A DNA stretch of 20,354 nucleotides, from NCBI GenBank assembly GCA_003229065.1, contig QIHJ01000405.1, positions 1-20,354 of the forward strand. Reading direction: 5' to 3'. Below are positions 13,473-20,354 of the stretch, in pieces. Every line of letters starts with the position of its first letter. Position 1 is the first letter of the stretch. This DNA is from Candidatus Dadabacteria bacterium. GTDB taxonomy: Bacteria; Desulfobacterota_D; UBA1144; Nemesobacterales; UBA2774. Below the pieces are notes generated by a model. The model had not been told where the DNA came from. It did not search any database and saw only the letters and a list, made by a program, of their open reading frames with translations. A program made the translations under genes and the position numbers.

Positions 13473-13605
13473 TAACTAATCTTCAGGAAAAAATACAATA
13501 ACCGGAAGGGGGACACCGAATTGTATTTATTGAAAAGTCGTACTGAATCTTTAAGCCATTCCTTAACAAATCCGAATATAACTATACAACCGCAATCATT
13601 TATAG

Positions 13606-15342
13606 ATGGACACTTTTAACAATGATGTAATTGTTAAAGAAATAAAAGGGAGGTTGAGTATTATTAACCTCATAGAGAGTTACACATCTGTAAAAAAATC
13701 AGGGAGAGGTTTCGTCGGGTTATGTCCCTTTCATGACGACAAGAACCCGTCCATGCACGTAGATGAAGAGAAGGGGCTGTTCCATTGCTTCAGCTGCGGG
13801 GCAGGCGGTGATATATTCGGTTTTTATATGCGCTACAATAATCTCTCATTCCCAGAGGCCTTAACGGAGCTTGCAAACAAGGCTAATGTCGAGATCTCAA
13901 AAACACCCGTTAAACCAAAAGACAATTCCAGCGTAGGGCTGCTATACAAGCTCAATAAAGCGGCACTCACTTTTTATCAGAAAACATTAGCGCTTAAAGA
14001 AAAAGGTAAGGCGGCCAGGGAGTATCTGAAGAATAGAAATATGTCACAGGAATTAATAGATGAGTTTTCGCTCGGCTACGCCCCTTCAGAGTGGGACGCC
14101 CTCGCCAAGTTTTTGGCTAAGAACAACATTCCGCTCAATCTGGCAGAAAGGGTCGGACTCGTTGTAAAGCGCAAACAGGGGGGCTCATACTACGACAGGT
14201 TCAGGGATAGGATAATATTCCCTATCAAGGACCTTGAAGGAAAAGTGATAGGCTTCGGGGGCAGGGTAATAAAAGAGGAGGAGCAGCCAAAGTACATGAA
14301 TTCTCCCGAGTCCCCGGTATACAGCAAAAGAAGGAGCTTCTACGGGGTAGACAAATCAAGGGATTTCATCAGGAGAGAAGGAAGGGCAGTATTAGTGGAG
14401 GGGTACACTGATTTTCTCGCGCTCTACACATCAGGTATAAAAAACGTAGTCGCCACGCTCGGCACTTCGCTTACGCACGATCACGGGGTAATTCTCAGGA
14501 GATACACTGAAAATGTAGTGGTTCTTTTTGACAGTGACGAGTCGGGTATTAAGGCTTCTCTCCGTTCACTCGATGTGCTTTTAGAGGAGGGGCTAATGCC
14601 CCGTGTGGTGCCGCTTCCGGAGGGAGAGGATCCCGATTCCTTTATAAAAGAGCACGGGGTCGAAAAGTTTTCAGAGCTTATTGAACACTCTGAGAGCTGG
14701 ATTGATTTCTTTATAGACAGAACTCTCAATCGCTACAGGGGAGGCTCGCTCACTATGAACCAGCTTGTAAAAGAGGTGTCTGCGCTATTAATAAAGGTGG
14801 AGAGCCCCGTTGAAAGGAGTCTCAATATAAAAAAGGCGTCTGAGAAACTGGGCATAAGAGAAAACGAGATACTTTCATACGTCAAACACGGAACGGGCAG
14901 AGGAAAATACGGGGGTAGTAAAACCGCTTCTTACAGCAGCCACGAGAAGCTCTTACTTACAGTGCTTCTCAAATTCCCTACACTTTCAAGCGTGATATCA
15001 GATAAAAACTGGCAGGAATTTATAGAAAACCAAGAGATTAAATCCATTTTGGAGGAAATTGTATCAGGAGGCGTGCACGATGTCTCAAATCTTTTGGTAC
15101 ATTTTAATAACCAGACGGAGCAGGATTTGATATCAGAGTTCCTGCTGTCTTCAGACGGGATCACAGATATTGATACTGCGGCAAACATGCTTGAGAGCTG
15201 TGTTCGAAAATTAAAAGCCGCTAAGCTCGACGGCAGATTAAAAGCGCTGCGGCTCGAGATCGACAGGACTGTAAAAGATAAAGACCAAATAGCTGAGAAA
15301 AGACTATTGAAAGAGTATTCGGACTTGAGGAAGCAAAAATAG
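13606..15342 (+). CDS. dnaG: DNA primase
   Basis: Makes RNA primers for lagging-strand replication together with the replicative helicase. The 578 residues show the N-terminal zinc-binding domain (Cys40, His43, Cys61, Cys64), the RNA-polymerase core (about 110-250, with DRIIFPIKDLEGKVIGFGGR) and the TOPRIM domain with VEGYTDFLAL (Glu265), FDSDESG (Asp309, Asp311) and PEGEDPDSF. The C-terminal helicase-interacting region (about 440-578) is poorly conserved, as normal. ATG 13606 directly follows an in-frame stop at 13603-13605, so no longer form is possible. No Shine-Dalgarno sequence precedes it, which fits the low translation of dnaG known in this operon elsewhere. Confidence 0.97.
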   Translation: MDTFNNDVIVKEIKGRLSIINLIESYTSVKKSGRGFVGLCPFHDDKNPSMHVDEEKGLFHCFSCGAGGDIFGFYMRYNNLSFPEALTELANKANVEISKTPVKPKDNSSVGLLYKLNKAALTFYQKTLALKEKGKAAREYLKNRNMSQELIDEFSLGYAPSEWDALAKFLAKNNIPLNLAERVGLVVKRKQGGSYYDRFRDRIIFPIKDLEGKVIGFGGRVIKEEEQPKYMNSPESPVYSKRRSFYGVDKSRDFIRREGRAVLVEGYTDFLALYTSGIKNVVATLGTSLTHDHGVILRRYTENVVVLFDSDESGIKASLRSLDVLLEEGLMPRVVPLPEGEDPDSFIKEHGVEKFSELIEHSESWIDFFIDRTLNRYRGGSLTMNQLVKEVSALLIKVESPVERSLNIKKASEKLGIRENEILSYVKHGTGRGKYGGSKTASYSSHEKLLLTVLLKFPTLSSVISDKNWQEFIENQEIKSILEEIVSGGVHDVSNLLVHFNNQTEQDLISEFLLSSDGITDIDTAANMLESCVRKLKAAKLDGRLKALRLEIDRTVKDKDQIAEKRLLKEYSDLRKQK

Positions 15343-15398
15343 CGTTTATGAAGAGCCAAAAACAGTATTTAAGGCAAAACGATATTTAAGGAGTATAA

Positions 15399-17009
15399 AT
15401 GAGTAAGAAGAAAAAGGACGGACCCAAGCTTAAAGCCTCTGAGGAAACGCTCCCAGACTCCACAATTGAGCTGTCTCAAGATAAAGATGCAGCCAGTGAT
15501 GATGGTCTCCTGAAAGATGATGAGGTTGAGCAGCTCGAAACCGCTAAGGAGGAAAACGGTGAGGGGTCTAACAACAGCGGGTCCAGCACCAAGTACGTAT
15601 TCAGTCTCAGTAACGCTCAGGATAACGTTAACGAATACGATTTGATAAGATTTTATCTCCATGAGATAGCTGACCATTCCCTGCTTTCACGTGAGCAGGA
15701 AATACATATAGCGAAGGAAGTTGAGACAGGCAAAAGGATAATTGCCAAATCGATACTGAGCTCGTCACTGATGTTAAAAGAGATATTCGAGCTTGGTGAA
15801 GAGCTTAGAAACGGCAGCCTGAACGTGCGTGATATAACGAACCTTCTGGACGAGTCGGACAACATATTGGAAGAAGAAATACAGGTTGGAATCAATAATT
15901 CGATAAACGAGATTAACGAGCTCTACAAAGACAACGAGATTATAAAAAAGGAGATCGAGAAAGCTTCGGCAAGAAAAAAGAAAACACTGTTTCAGAGGAT
16001 CAAGCGTAACAATACCAAGATGATTGAGTATTTAGAGGAAATAAATTTAAACGGCTCTCAGATCGAGAGAATTCTTTCGGCAGCCCAAGGTTACGTAGAT
16101 AGGCTTGAGAAACTTAGAAAAGAGTTCAACGATATCAAGATTAAAGGCACCTCTACAATTACAAAGGCCAAAAGAGATATAAGGAAGCGAATGGGTGAGT
16201 TTTTGGAAGAGGCAGAGGTGAACACCGGTAAGCTCAAAAAGTCGTTAAAGAGAATAGAGCTTGGCGAACAAGTTGCTTATCGAGCCCGTAGAAAGCTCAT
16301 CGAATCCAACCTCCGGCTCGTGGTCAGTATTGCCAGGCGCTACATAAACCGCGGCCTCCCTTTTCTGGACCTGATTCAGGAGGGCAACATGGGGCTAATG
16401 AGGGCGGTCGAAAAATTCGAATACAATAGGGGCTATAAGTTCTCTACGTACGCCACCTGGTGGATCAGGCAGGCTATCACAAGAGCGCTTGCAGACCAAT
16501 CTAGGATTATCAGAATACCGGTGCATATGACCGAGACCATAAACAGGATTGTGAGGACTTCGAGACTGCTGGTGCAGGAGCTTGGGCGCGAGCCTCAACC
16601 TGAGGAGATCTCGACAAGAGTAGGGCTTCCGGTAGATAAAGTAGCGCGCGTGCTTAAGATATCAAAAGACCCGATTTCCCTTGAGACCCCGATAGGGGAC
16701 GAAGAGGACAGTAAGCTTGTGGATCTGATAGAGGACGCGAACACCACTTCTCCTTCTAAGATTCTCGAGATGAGTGAGCTCAAAGAGATCATAAACAGCG
16801 CTCTCTCCTCAGTTCTCAATACAAGGGAGGAGAGTATTGTGAGGCTCCGTTTCGGTATAGACGACGAAAAGGAGCATACGCTTGAAGAGGTGGGACAGGA
16901 GTTTCAGGTGACGCGCGAGAGAATAAGACAGATAGAGGTCAAAGCCATAAAGAAGCTGAAACGCGCGGGACGTGTATATCCCTTTAAGAGCTACGTCGAA
17001 AAGACGTAA
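15399..17009 (+). CDS. rpoD: RNA polymerase primary sigma factor (RpoD/SigA)
   Basis: The housekeeping sigma factor. Of 536 residues, the first 65 are low-complexity and acidic with a Lys-rich start. Region 1.2 is at about 79-112 ([13 protein letters not shown] onward), and a long non-conserved helical insert spans about 115-290. Region 2 is at about 300-375 ([19 protein letters not shown], then [10 protein letters not shown] and the -10-binding [10 protein letters not shown]). Region 3 follows, and region 4 has the helix-turn-helix [19 protein letters not shown] at about 495-513. The insert marks it as the Gram-negative type of group 1 factor rather than a short alternative sigma. AAGGAG precedes ATG 15399. 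It is the last gene of the rpsU-dnaG-rpoD operon; the 102 bases after it show no clear terminator. Confidence 0.97.
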   Translation: MSKKKKDGPKLKASEETLPDSTIELSQDKDAASDDGLLKDDEVEQLETAKEENGEGSNNSGSSTKYVFSLSNAQDNVNEYDLIRFYLHEIADHSLLSREQEIHIAKEVETGKRIIAKSILSSSLMLKEIFELGEELRNGSLNVRDITNLLDESDNILEEEIQVGINNSINEINELYKDNEIIKKEIEKASARKKKTLFQRIKRNNTKMIEYLEEINLNGSQIERILSAAQGYVDRLEKLRKEFNDIKIKGTSTITKAKRDIRKRMGEFLEEAEVNTGKLKKSLKRIELGEQVAYRARRKLIESNLRLVVSIARRYINRGLPFLDLIQEGNMGLMRAVEKFEYNRGYKFSTYATWWIRQAITRALADQSRIIRIPVHMTETINRIVRTSRLLVQELGREPQPEEISTRVGLPVDKVARVLKISKDPISLETPIGDEEDSKLVDLIEDANTTSPSKILEMSELKEIINSALSSVLNTREESIVRLRFGIDDEKEHTLEEVGQEFQVTRERIRQIEVKAIKKLKRAGRVYPFKSYVEKT

Positions 17010-17111
17010 TTCAAGGGTCGTGAGCAGTTGGGGACGGGTGGCTGTATCGCCGCGAAGACATATCTTGATTTATTTGCCGACTATTACTAACGCAAAAGTA
17101 TAAATTCTTTC

Positions 17112-17981
17112 TTAATTTCCCTTAAATTTCCTCTTGCTCTCGCGTGCTTCCTCAAAATAAACAAGTGCCGAGGCCGTGGTCTTGAGCCTCAGCATCTCCT
17201 TTACTTCCGAGACGCTTGCGCCTCCTTCAATGGCGAGTATTGCCGCAGTGTGTCTCAGGCTGTAAGGAGTGATACCCTTTCTCTTAATTCCCGAGAGCTC
17301 AAAGTAGTGGCTCACACGCGCCCTGATTCCACGCGTGGTGACTCTGTGTTTTTTAGCCCTGTTCCCTATGCCCCAAAAAAGGGGCTCGCCCTGTTCCGAG
17401 TCTCCGCGCTTTGACAGATATTTATCCAGAGTCTCCACTGCCTCAGGTTCGAGTAGTACATATTCGTCTTTTTCATCTTTATTCTTGCCCTGTACGTAGA
17501 TAACGGTCCTTCCGCCCCTTCGTTTCACGTCCCCCAAGTCAGCCCTTACTATCTCGATCTCGCTCAGCCCCGAGCGGGCCATGAGGCTCAACATAGCGCT
17601 GTCCCTTATCCCTATATCAGACGCGCTATTGATAGCGCTAAAGAGTTTGTGAACGTCCAGTCTCGTCAGCGGTTCGGTCAGATGTCTTTTGGGTCTTGCG
17701 CTCCCCTTTATTTTTTTAGCCGGGTTCTCGAATACCTTCCCGCTGGCGAGAAGGTGCTCATAGAGTCTCCTCACTGCTGTGAGATACGCCGACATAGAAG
17801 TCGCCGAGAGGTTCTTTGAAATCATGAAATCCTTGTACCTCTCGATATCCTTTGAGGTGAGACCCACGGGGGATGCGTCGCCGAGCCATTTAGAGAATTC
17901 TCTAAGCGCTTTTCTGTACGTCTCCTTTGTTGTCTCGCGTCTTTTGAGTGAGTCGATGAAGTCGTCTATATAATCTGCCAT
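17112..17981 (-). CDS. Tyrosine recombinase (XerC/D-like) with atypical active site
   Basis: A site-specific DNA recombinase of the phage-integrase family. ATG 17981 gives 289 residues; a TTG one codon earlier is also possible, and neither has a clear ribosome site. The N-terminal SAM-like core-binding domain is at about 1-90 and the catalytic domain at about 105-280. Visible catalytic residues are Arg136 (ARSGLSEIE), a Lys in VQGKNKDE, Arg243 in YSLRHTAA and the nucleophile Tyr275 in ALVYFEEA. Two usual histidines differ: HxLRH reads YSLRH, and the LGH block reads LRLK. The size is that of chromosomal Xer proteins. It stands alone between rpoD and the 5S gene, with no excisionase, att repeats or cargo. 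A Xer-like role or a domesticated integrase are both possible, and I do not assign a symbol. Confidence 0.88.
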   Translation of the reverse strand: MADYIDDFIDSLKRRETTKETYRKALREFSKWLGDASPVGLTSKDIERYKDFMISKNLSATSMSAYLTAVRRLYEHLLASGKVFENPAKKIKGSARPKRHLTEPLTRLDVHKLFSAINSASDIGIRDSAMLSLMARSGLSEIEIVRADLGDVKRRGGRTVIYVQGKNKDEKDEYVLLEPEAVETLDKYLSKRGDSEQGEPLFWGIGNRAKKHRVTTRGIRARVSHYFELSGIKRKGITPYSLRHTAAILAIEGGASVSEVKEMLRLKTTASALVYFEEARESKRKFKGN

Positions 17982-18066
17982 CAAGGAGAATTAAAGCATT
18001 ATTACGGTCTTTTTTCAAACAGGGGGGCAATCGCACATAGTTTTAAATATTTTTTGCGAGTAAATC

Positions 18067-18094
18067 TTGACATGGTAATGAAGCACTGTAATAT
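18067..18094 (+). promoter_or_regulatory. Promoter of the 5S rRNA gene
   Basis: A perfect -35 TTGACA (18067-18072) and TAATAT (18089-18094, four of six -10 positions) are 16 bases apart. The expected start near 18101 is within a few bases of the 5' end of the 5S gene. This indicates that the gene is transcribed on its own and not from an upstream rRNA operon. Confidence 0.62.
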
Positions 18095-18103
18095 ATACAC
18101 CCT

Positions 18104-18221
18104 ATCTGGGTAGCAATGCTGAAGAGGTAACACCCGGTCCCATACCGAACCCGGAAGTTAAGCTCTTCGAGGCCGATGATACTGCTCTCTACGGGAGTGG
18201 GAAAGTAGGAAGCTGCCCTGG
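18104..18221 (+). rRNA. rrf: 5S ribosomal RNA
   Basis: The segment has the conserved 5S core GAAGAGGTAACACCCGGTCC, then CATACCGAACCCGGAAGTTA and AGCTCTTCGAGGCCGATGAT, with the typical GGGAGTGGGAAAGTAGGAA near the 3' end. The 5' ATCTGGGTAGC and 3' GCTGCCCTGGT pair as helix I, fixing the ends to within a few bases and giving about 118 nucleotides, the normal size. No 16S or 23S sequence is next to it: the neighbours are a recombinase gene and purN. Confidence 0.94.
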
Positions 18222-18229
18222 TTTTTTTT
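18222..18229 (+). terminator. T-run terminator after 5S rRNA
   Basis: Eight consecutive T residues directly follow the 3' strand of 5S helix I, so the rRNA's own terminal region can act as the terminator hairpin with a U-tract. Confidence 0.55.
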
Positions 18230-18353
18230 CTCTTCTGCCCGGTTTCCCTTTTAAAACTCTGATATCCCAACACGGAAGTAAATGTTTGTCAGCTCGCGTG
18301 CGTTTGTGTACTATCTTTTCTCGTTTTCGGGATATACTACCCGGGGTTCTTCT

Positions 18354-18959
18354 ATGGCACATAAGAAAAGATTAGGGGTGTTTGTATCGGGGAGCGGGAC
18401 CAACCTGCAGGCGATGATCGATGCGGATATCGAGTCTGCGGAGATCGTGCTCGTATTTAGTAATAACCCCGAGGCCTATGCCCTTGAGCGCGCCCGAAAG
18501 CACGATATTCCGATCGAGGTAATTAGCCATAAGGGCTACGCGGCAAGAGAGGAATATGAACAAGATATAATAAAAGCCATAGGGCCTTATAAGGTCGATT
18601 ATATAGCTCTTGCCGGCTTTATGCGAATACTCTCTCCTTTATTTGTAAGCGCGTATAAGAATAAGATACTGAATGTCCATCCCGCCCTCTTGCCGTCGTT
18701 CCCCGGTGTGCACGCCGCCCGACAGGCCCTTGAGTACGGAGTTAAGTACACGGGTGTAACAGTTCATTTTGTGGACGAGGGTGTGGATACGGGCCCGATC
18801 ATTCTGCAGTCGGTAGTGGAAATTGATGACGATGATACGGAAGATACGCTTCTTCAGAAAATCCACCAGGTAGAACACAGACTCTATCCTCAGGCGATAG
18901 GACTTATTTCAGATGGGAAAGTTGAAATCCGGGGCAAAAGGGTTATTAAAAAGTCTTAA
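18354..18959 (+). CDS. purN: Phosphoribosylglycinamide formyltransferase
   Basis: Transfers a formyl group from 10-formyltetrahydrofolate to GAR, the third step of purine synthesis. ATG 18354 gives 201 residues, the usual PurN length. The frame is open upstream to an ATG at 18282, but those extra 24 residues are not PurN-like and lie close behind the 5S terminator. Motifs are the phosphate loop SGSGTNLQ (12-19), the catalytic set Asn107 and His109 in [14 protein letters not shown], and Asp145 in GVDTGPII, matching E. coli positions within one residue. No strong ribosome site is seen before 18354. The last four bases overlap the stop region of the convergent DAHP synthase gene. Confidence 0.95.
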   Translation: MAHKKRLGVFVSGSGTNLQAMIDADIESAEIVLVFSNNPEAYALERARKHDIPIEVISHKGYAAREEYEQDIIKAIGPYKVDYIALAGFMRILSPLFVSAYKNKILNVHPALLPSFPGVHAARQALEYGVKYTGVTVHFVDEGVDTGPIILQSVVEIDDDDTEDTLLQKIHQVEHRLYPQAIGLISDGKVEIRGKRVIKKS

Positions 18960-19975
18960 ATTTCCCTTCCGACGGCTTTAGCCACAGGTGCGGCTTTTTC
19001 CATAAGCATTTTAAACTTATGAGGTTTCAGGGACTGCCCGCCGTCACTCACGGCAACCTCCGGGTTATTGTGGACTTCGATTATTATGCCGTCCGCCCCT
19101 GCTGCGATTGAAGCAAGCGCCATTGGGGTCACGTACTGCCAGTAGCCCGTTCCGTGGCTCGGGTCAGCGATTATAGGCAGGTGAGTTCTTTCTTTGAGCA
19201 CAGGAATAGCATTAAGATCAAATGTGTTTCTAGTAGCTGTCTCAAAAGTCCTTATGCCCCTTTCGCACAGCATAACGTTCTCGTTCCCTTCTGCGAGTAT
19301 GTACTCGGCGCACATCAGGAACTCTTTTATAGTAGTGGACATGCCGCGTTTGAGGAGCACGGGCATGCCGGATTGACCTACCTGTTTTAGAAGTGCGTAA
19401 TTCTGTGAGTTTCTGGCACCGATTTGAAGTACGTCAGCGTACTCTACTACAGCGTCGAGGTCGTGAGGGTCCAGTATTTCGGTCCCGATCGGAAGCCCTG
19501 TTTCCTCCCTTGCCATAGCAAGGATCTTAAGCCCCTCAATTCCCATTCCCTGGAATGTGTAGGGTGAGGACCGGGGCTTGTAGGCTCCGCCGCGGAACAT
19601 GCTTGCACCGGCTTCTTTTACGGCGCGCGCAATCTCCATCACCTGCTCTTCACTTTCAACAGAGCAGGGCCCGGCTATCACGGGCACTTTATTGTTTCCT
19701 ACTACAACGTCTCCTACGGTTACCTTGGTATCTTCAGGGCTGAATTCACGGCTTGCGAGCTTATATGCCGGAAGGATGGGTATTACTTTCTCCACGCCCT
19801 CCAGAATGCTAAGGGCTTCAACATCCTCGGGCTTTCCTCTTTCATCTCCCACTGCTCCGATGATGGTCCTTAGCACACCCTCAATCGGGTGGGGCTGATA
19901 TCCGAGCTCGATCATCGTGTCTTTTGCTTTTTGAATCTGCTCGGGCGCTGCGCCGCTTTTCATTACAACAATCAT
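18956..19975 (-). CDS. aroF: 3-deoxy-7-phosphoheptulonate (DAHP) synthase, type I-beta
   Basis: Condenses phosphoenolpyruvate with erythrose 4-phosphate, the entry step of the shikimate pathway. The 339 residues have an N-terminal ferredoxin-like domain (1-70), as in the Thermotoga-type enzyme where it mediates aromatic feedback control, and a TIM barrel (about 85-339). Active-site blocks are AGPCSVES (101-108), [16 protein letters not shown] (128-143), LLKRG (207-211) and [11 protein letters not shown] 19975 has GGAGG 10 bases upstream. A promoter with a perfect -35 lies upstream at 20041-20068, so it appears to be a single-gene unit. Symbol usage varies (aroF, aroG, aroA), so the gene name is conventional. 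Confidence 0.95.
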   Translation of the reverse strand: MIVVMKSGAAPEQIQKAKDTMIELGYQPHPIEGVLRTIIGAVGDERGKPEDVEALSILEGVEKVIPILPAYKLASREFSPEDTKVTVGDVVVGNNKVPVIAGPCSVESEEQVMEIARAVKEAGASMFRGGAYKPRSSPYTFQGMGIEGLKILAMAREETGLPIGTEILDPHDLDAVVEYADVLQIGARNSQNYALLKQVGQSGMPVLLKRGMSTTIKEFLMCAEYILAEGNENVMLCERGIRTFETATRNTFDLNAIPVLKERTHLPIIADPSHGTGYWQYVTPMALASIAAGADGIIIEVHNNPEVAVSDGGQSLKPHKFKMLMEKAAPVAKAVGREI

Positions 19976-20040
19976 TCCCGTGAAACCTCCGCTTTTTTTA
20001 TAACTTTATTGGCTACGAACCTGCTTTAGACAAAGGTGCT

Positions 20041-20068
20041 AGAATACATGAAGAGCTAATGTTGTCAA
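20041..20068 (-). promoter_or_regulatory. Promoter of the DAHP synthase gene
   Basis: On the minus strand TTGACA (20068-20063) and TATTCT (20046-20041) are separated by 16 bases. The start would be near 20034, leaving a leader of about 60 bases with no obvious leader peptide or attenuator hairpin. The rest of 19976-20198 is AT-rich and shows no gene. Confidence 0.5.
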
Positions 20069-20198
20069 CACTTTCGAGAGCCTCCGGAAGGGGTCTTAAT
20101 TATTAATAATATTATGTCCATACGCTTGAGATATCATATTTGCGCCAGGGCTATTGATTCTTGGTATATTAGATAGAATAATATAGTCCCTACCCACA

Positions 20199-20260
20199 GG
20201 GCGGGTGGTGAAATTGGCAGACACGACGGCCTCAAAAGCCGTTGGACTCACGTCCGTGGA
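20199..20260 (+). tRNA. tRNA-Leu (anticodon CAA), 3' part missing
   Basis: Acceptor 5' strand GGGCGGG (20199-20205), T8-G9, a class II D-arm GTGAAATTGGCAGACAC, anticodon stem ACGGC/GCCGT around the loop CTCAAAA (20231-20237, anticodon CAA) and a long variable arm with GGAC/GTCC (20244-20255) identify a leucine tRNA. After about 20260 the T-arm should carry TTCGAAT within a five-pair stem and then CCCGCCC, but neither occurs in the remaining bases. The sequence there reads as an integrase. The tRNA is therefore truncated and presumably non-functional as it stands. Confidence 0.78.
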
Positions 20261-20354
20261 TGCTTCATATCTAGACTCAAAAGTATTTACTTATCGGAAT
20301 AAACCTCTAAAAGATATTCGGACTGCTTTTAAAAATGCCTGTAAACGAGCAGGT
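20256..20354 (+). pseudogene. Tyrosine integrase fragment joined to tRNA-Leu
   Basis: Reading from 20259, the frame gives DASYLDSKVFTYRNKPLKDI followed by RTAFKNACKRAG up to the window edge. VFxYxxKPxKDIRTAFxxACKRAG is the segment of phage-type tyrosine integrases that lies between the catalytic Lys and the HxLRH motif, so the Arg/His part should lie just beyond the edge. The N-terminal DNA-binding domains and first catalytic Arg are absent: the sequence before it is tRNA. GTG 20256 could serve as a start only for a fragment. This is the 5'-truncated end of an integrase gene, consistent with an element once inserted at the tRNA-Leu. Confidence 0.7.

Noticed and set aside
16595..16819. Minus-strand frame inside rpoD
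   Set aside because: It is an antisense shadow of the conserved sigma region 3-4 coding sequence.
18282..18353. N-terminal extension of purN from the first in-frame ATG
   Set aside because: The extra 24 residues are not PurN-like and the normal 201-residue protein starts at 18354 with the catalytic numbering of the family.
20256..20354. Group I intron interrupting tRNA-Leu
   Set aside because: Such introns sit in the anticodon loop; here the loop is intact and the following bases read as an integrase in frame.
1..20354. CRISPR array, toxin-antitoxin pair or defence island
   Set aside because: I saw no regularly spaced direct repeats and no defence-family motifs; the only mobile-element traces are the recombinase, the integrase fragment and the short hairpin repeat.

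Overview
The window looks like a chromosomal core segment of a free-living Gram-negative bacterium with moderate GC. It encodes the isoprenoid and envelope enzymes Dxr, UppS and RseP, a CtpA protease, a sigma-54 activator, the rpsU-dnaG-rpoD operon, and a remnant of a protein with an IPTL-CTERM-like sorting tail. A deltaproteobacterium-like lineage or a related candidate phylum such as Dadabacteria would fit, but that placement is inference from gene style and not a search result.

Layout. 1-381 is the 3' part of pyrE. 411-1442 is a cysteine-repeat secreted or surface protein gene with no proper 5' end, joined to a small hairpin repeat. 1463-4896 is a divergent locus: a sigma-54 enhancer-binding protein on the minus strand, and a PiT-family permease of the CysP (sulfate) type plus an APS-reductase-type CysH on the plus strand. 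A near-consensus -24/-12 promoter lies between them. 4928-9111 is read on the minus strand: uppS, dxr and rseP, then a small NTF2-like protein. A possible small membrane protein lies upstream of uppS at 9211-9432. 9601-10080 is a decayed gene for a Cys-rich exported protein with an IPTL-like tail. 10442-12925 is ctpA followed by a divergent polysaccharide deacetylase, a pair linked to cell-wall processing. 12978-17009 is a 57-residue small protein and the macromolecular-synthesis operon rpsU-dnaG-rpoD. 17112-17981 is a tyrosine recombinase on the minus strand. 18104-18221 is a solitary 5S rRNA gene with its own promoter and T-run terminator. 18354-19975 holds convergent purN and a DAHP synthase gene that overlap by 4 bases. 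The window ends in a tRNA-Leu(CAA) gene whose T-arm and 3' acceptor strand are missing and which runs straight into a tyrosine-integrase fragment.

Most of the window is housekeeping. The signals most worth attention are (a) the apparent sigma-54 control of a sulfate-uptake/APS-reduction pair by a divergently encoded activator with a degenerate receiver, including a palindrome that overlaps the activator's own likely promoter; (b) the tRNA-Leu/integrase junction; and (c) two damaged genes for Cys-rich exported proteins. I found no CRISPR array, no complete insertion sequence and no recognisable defence system.
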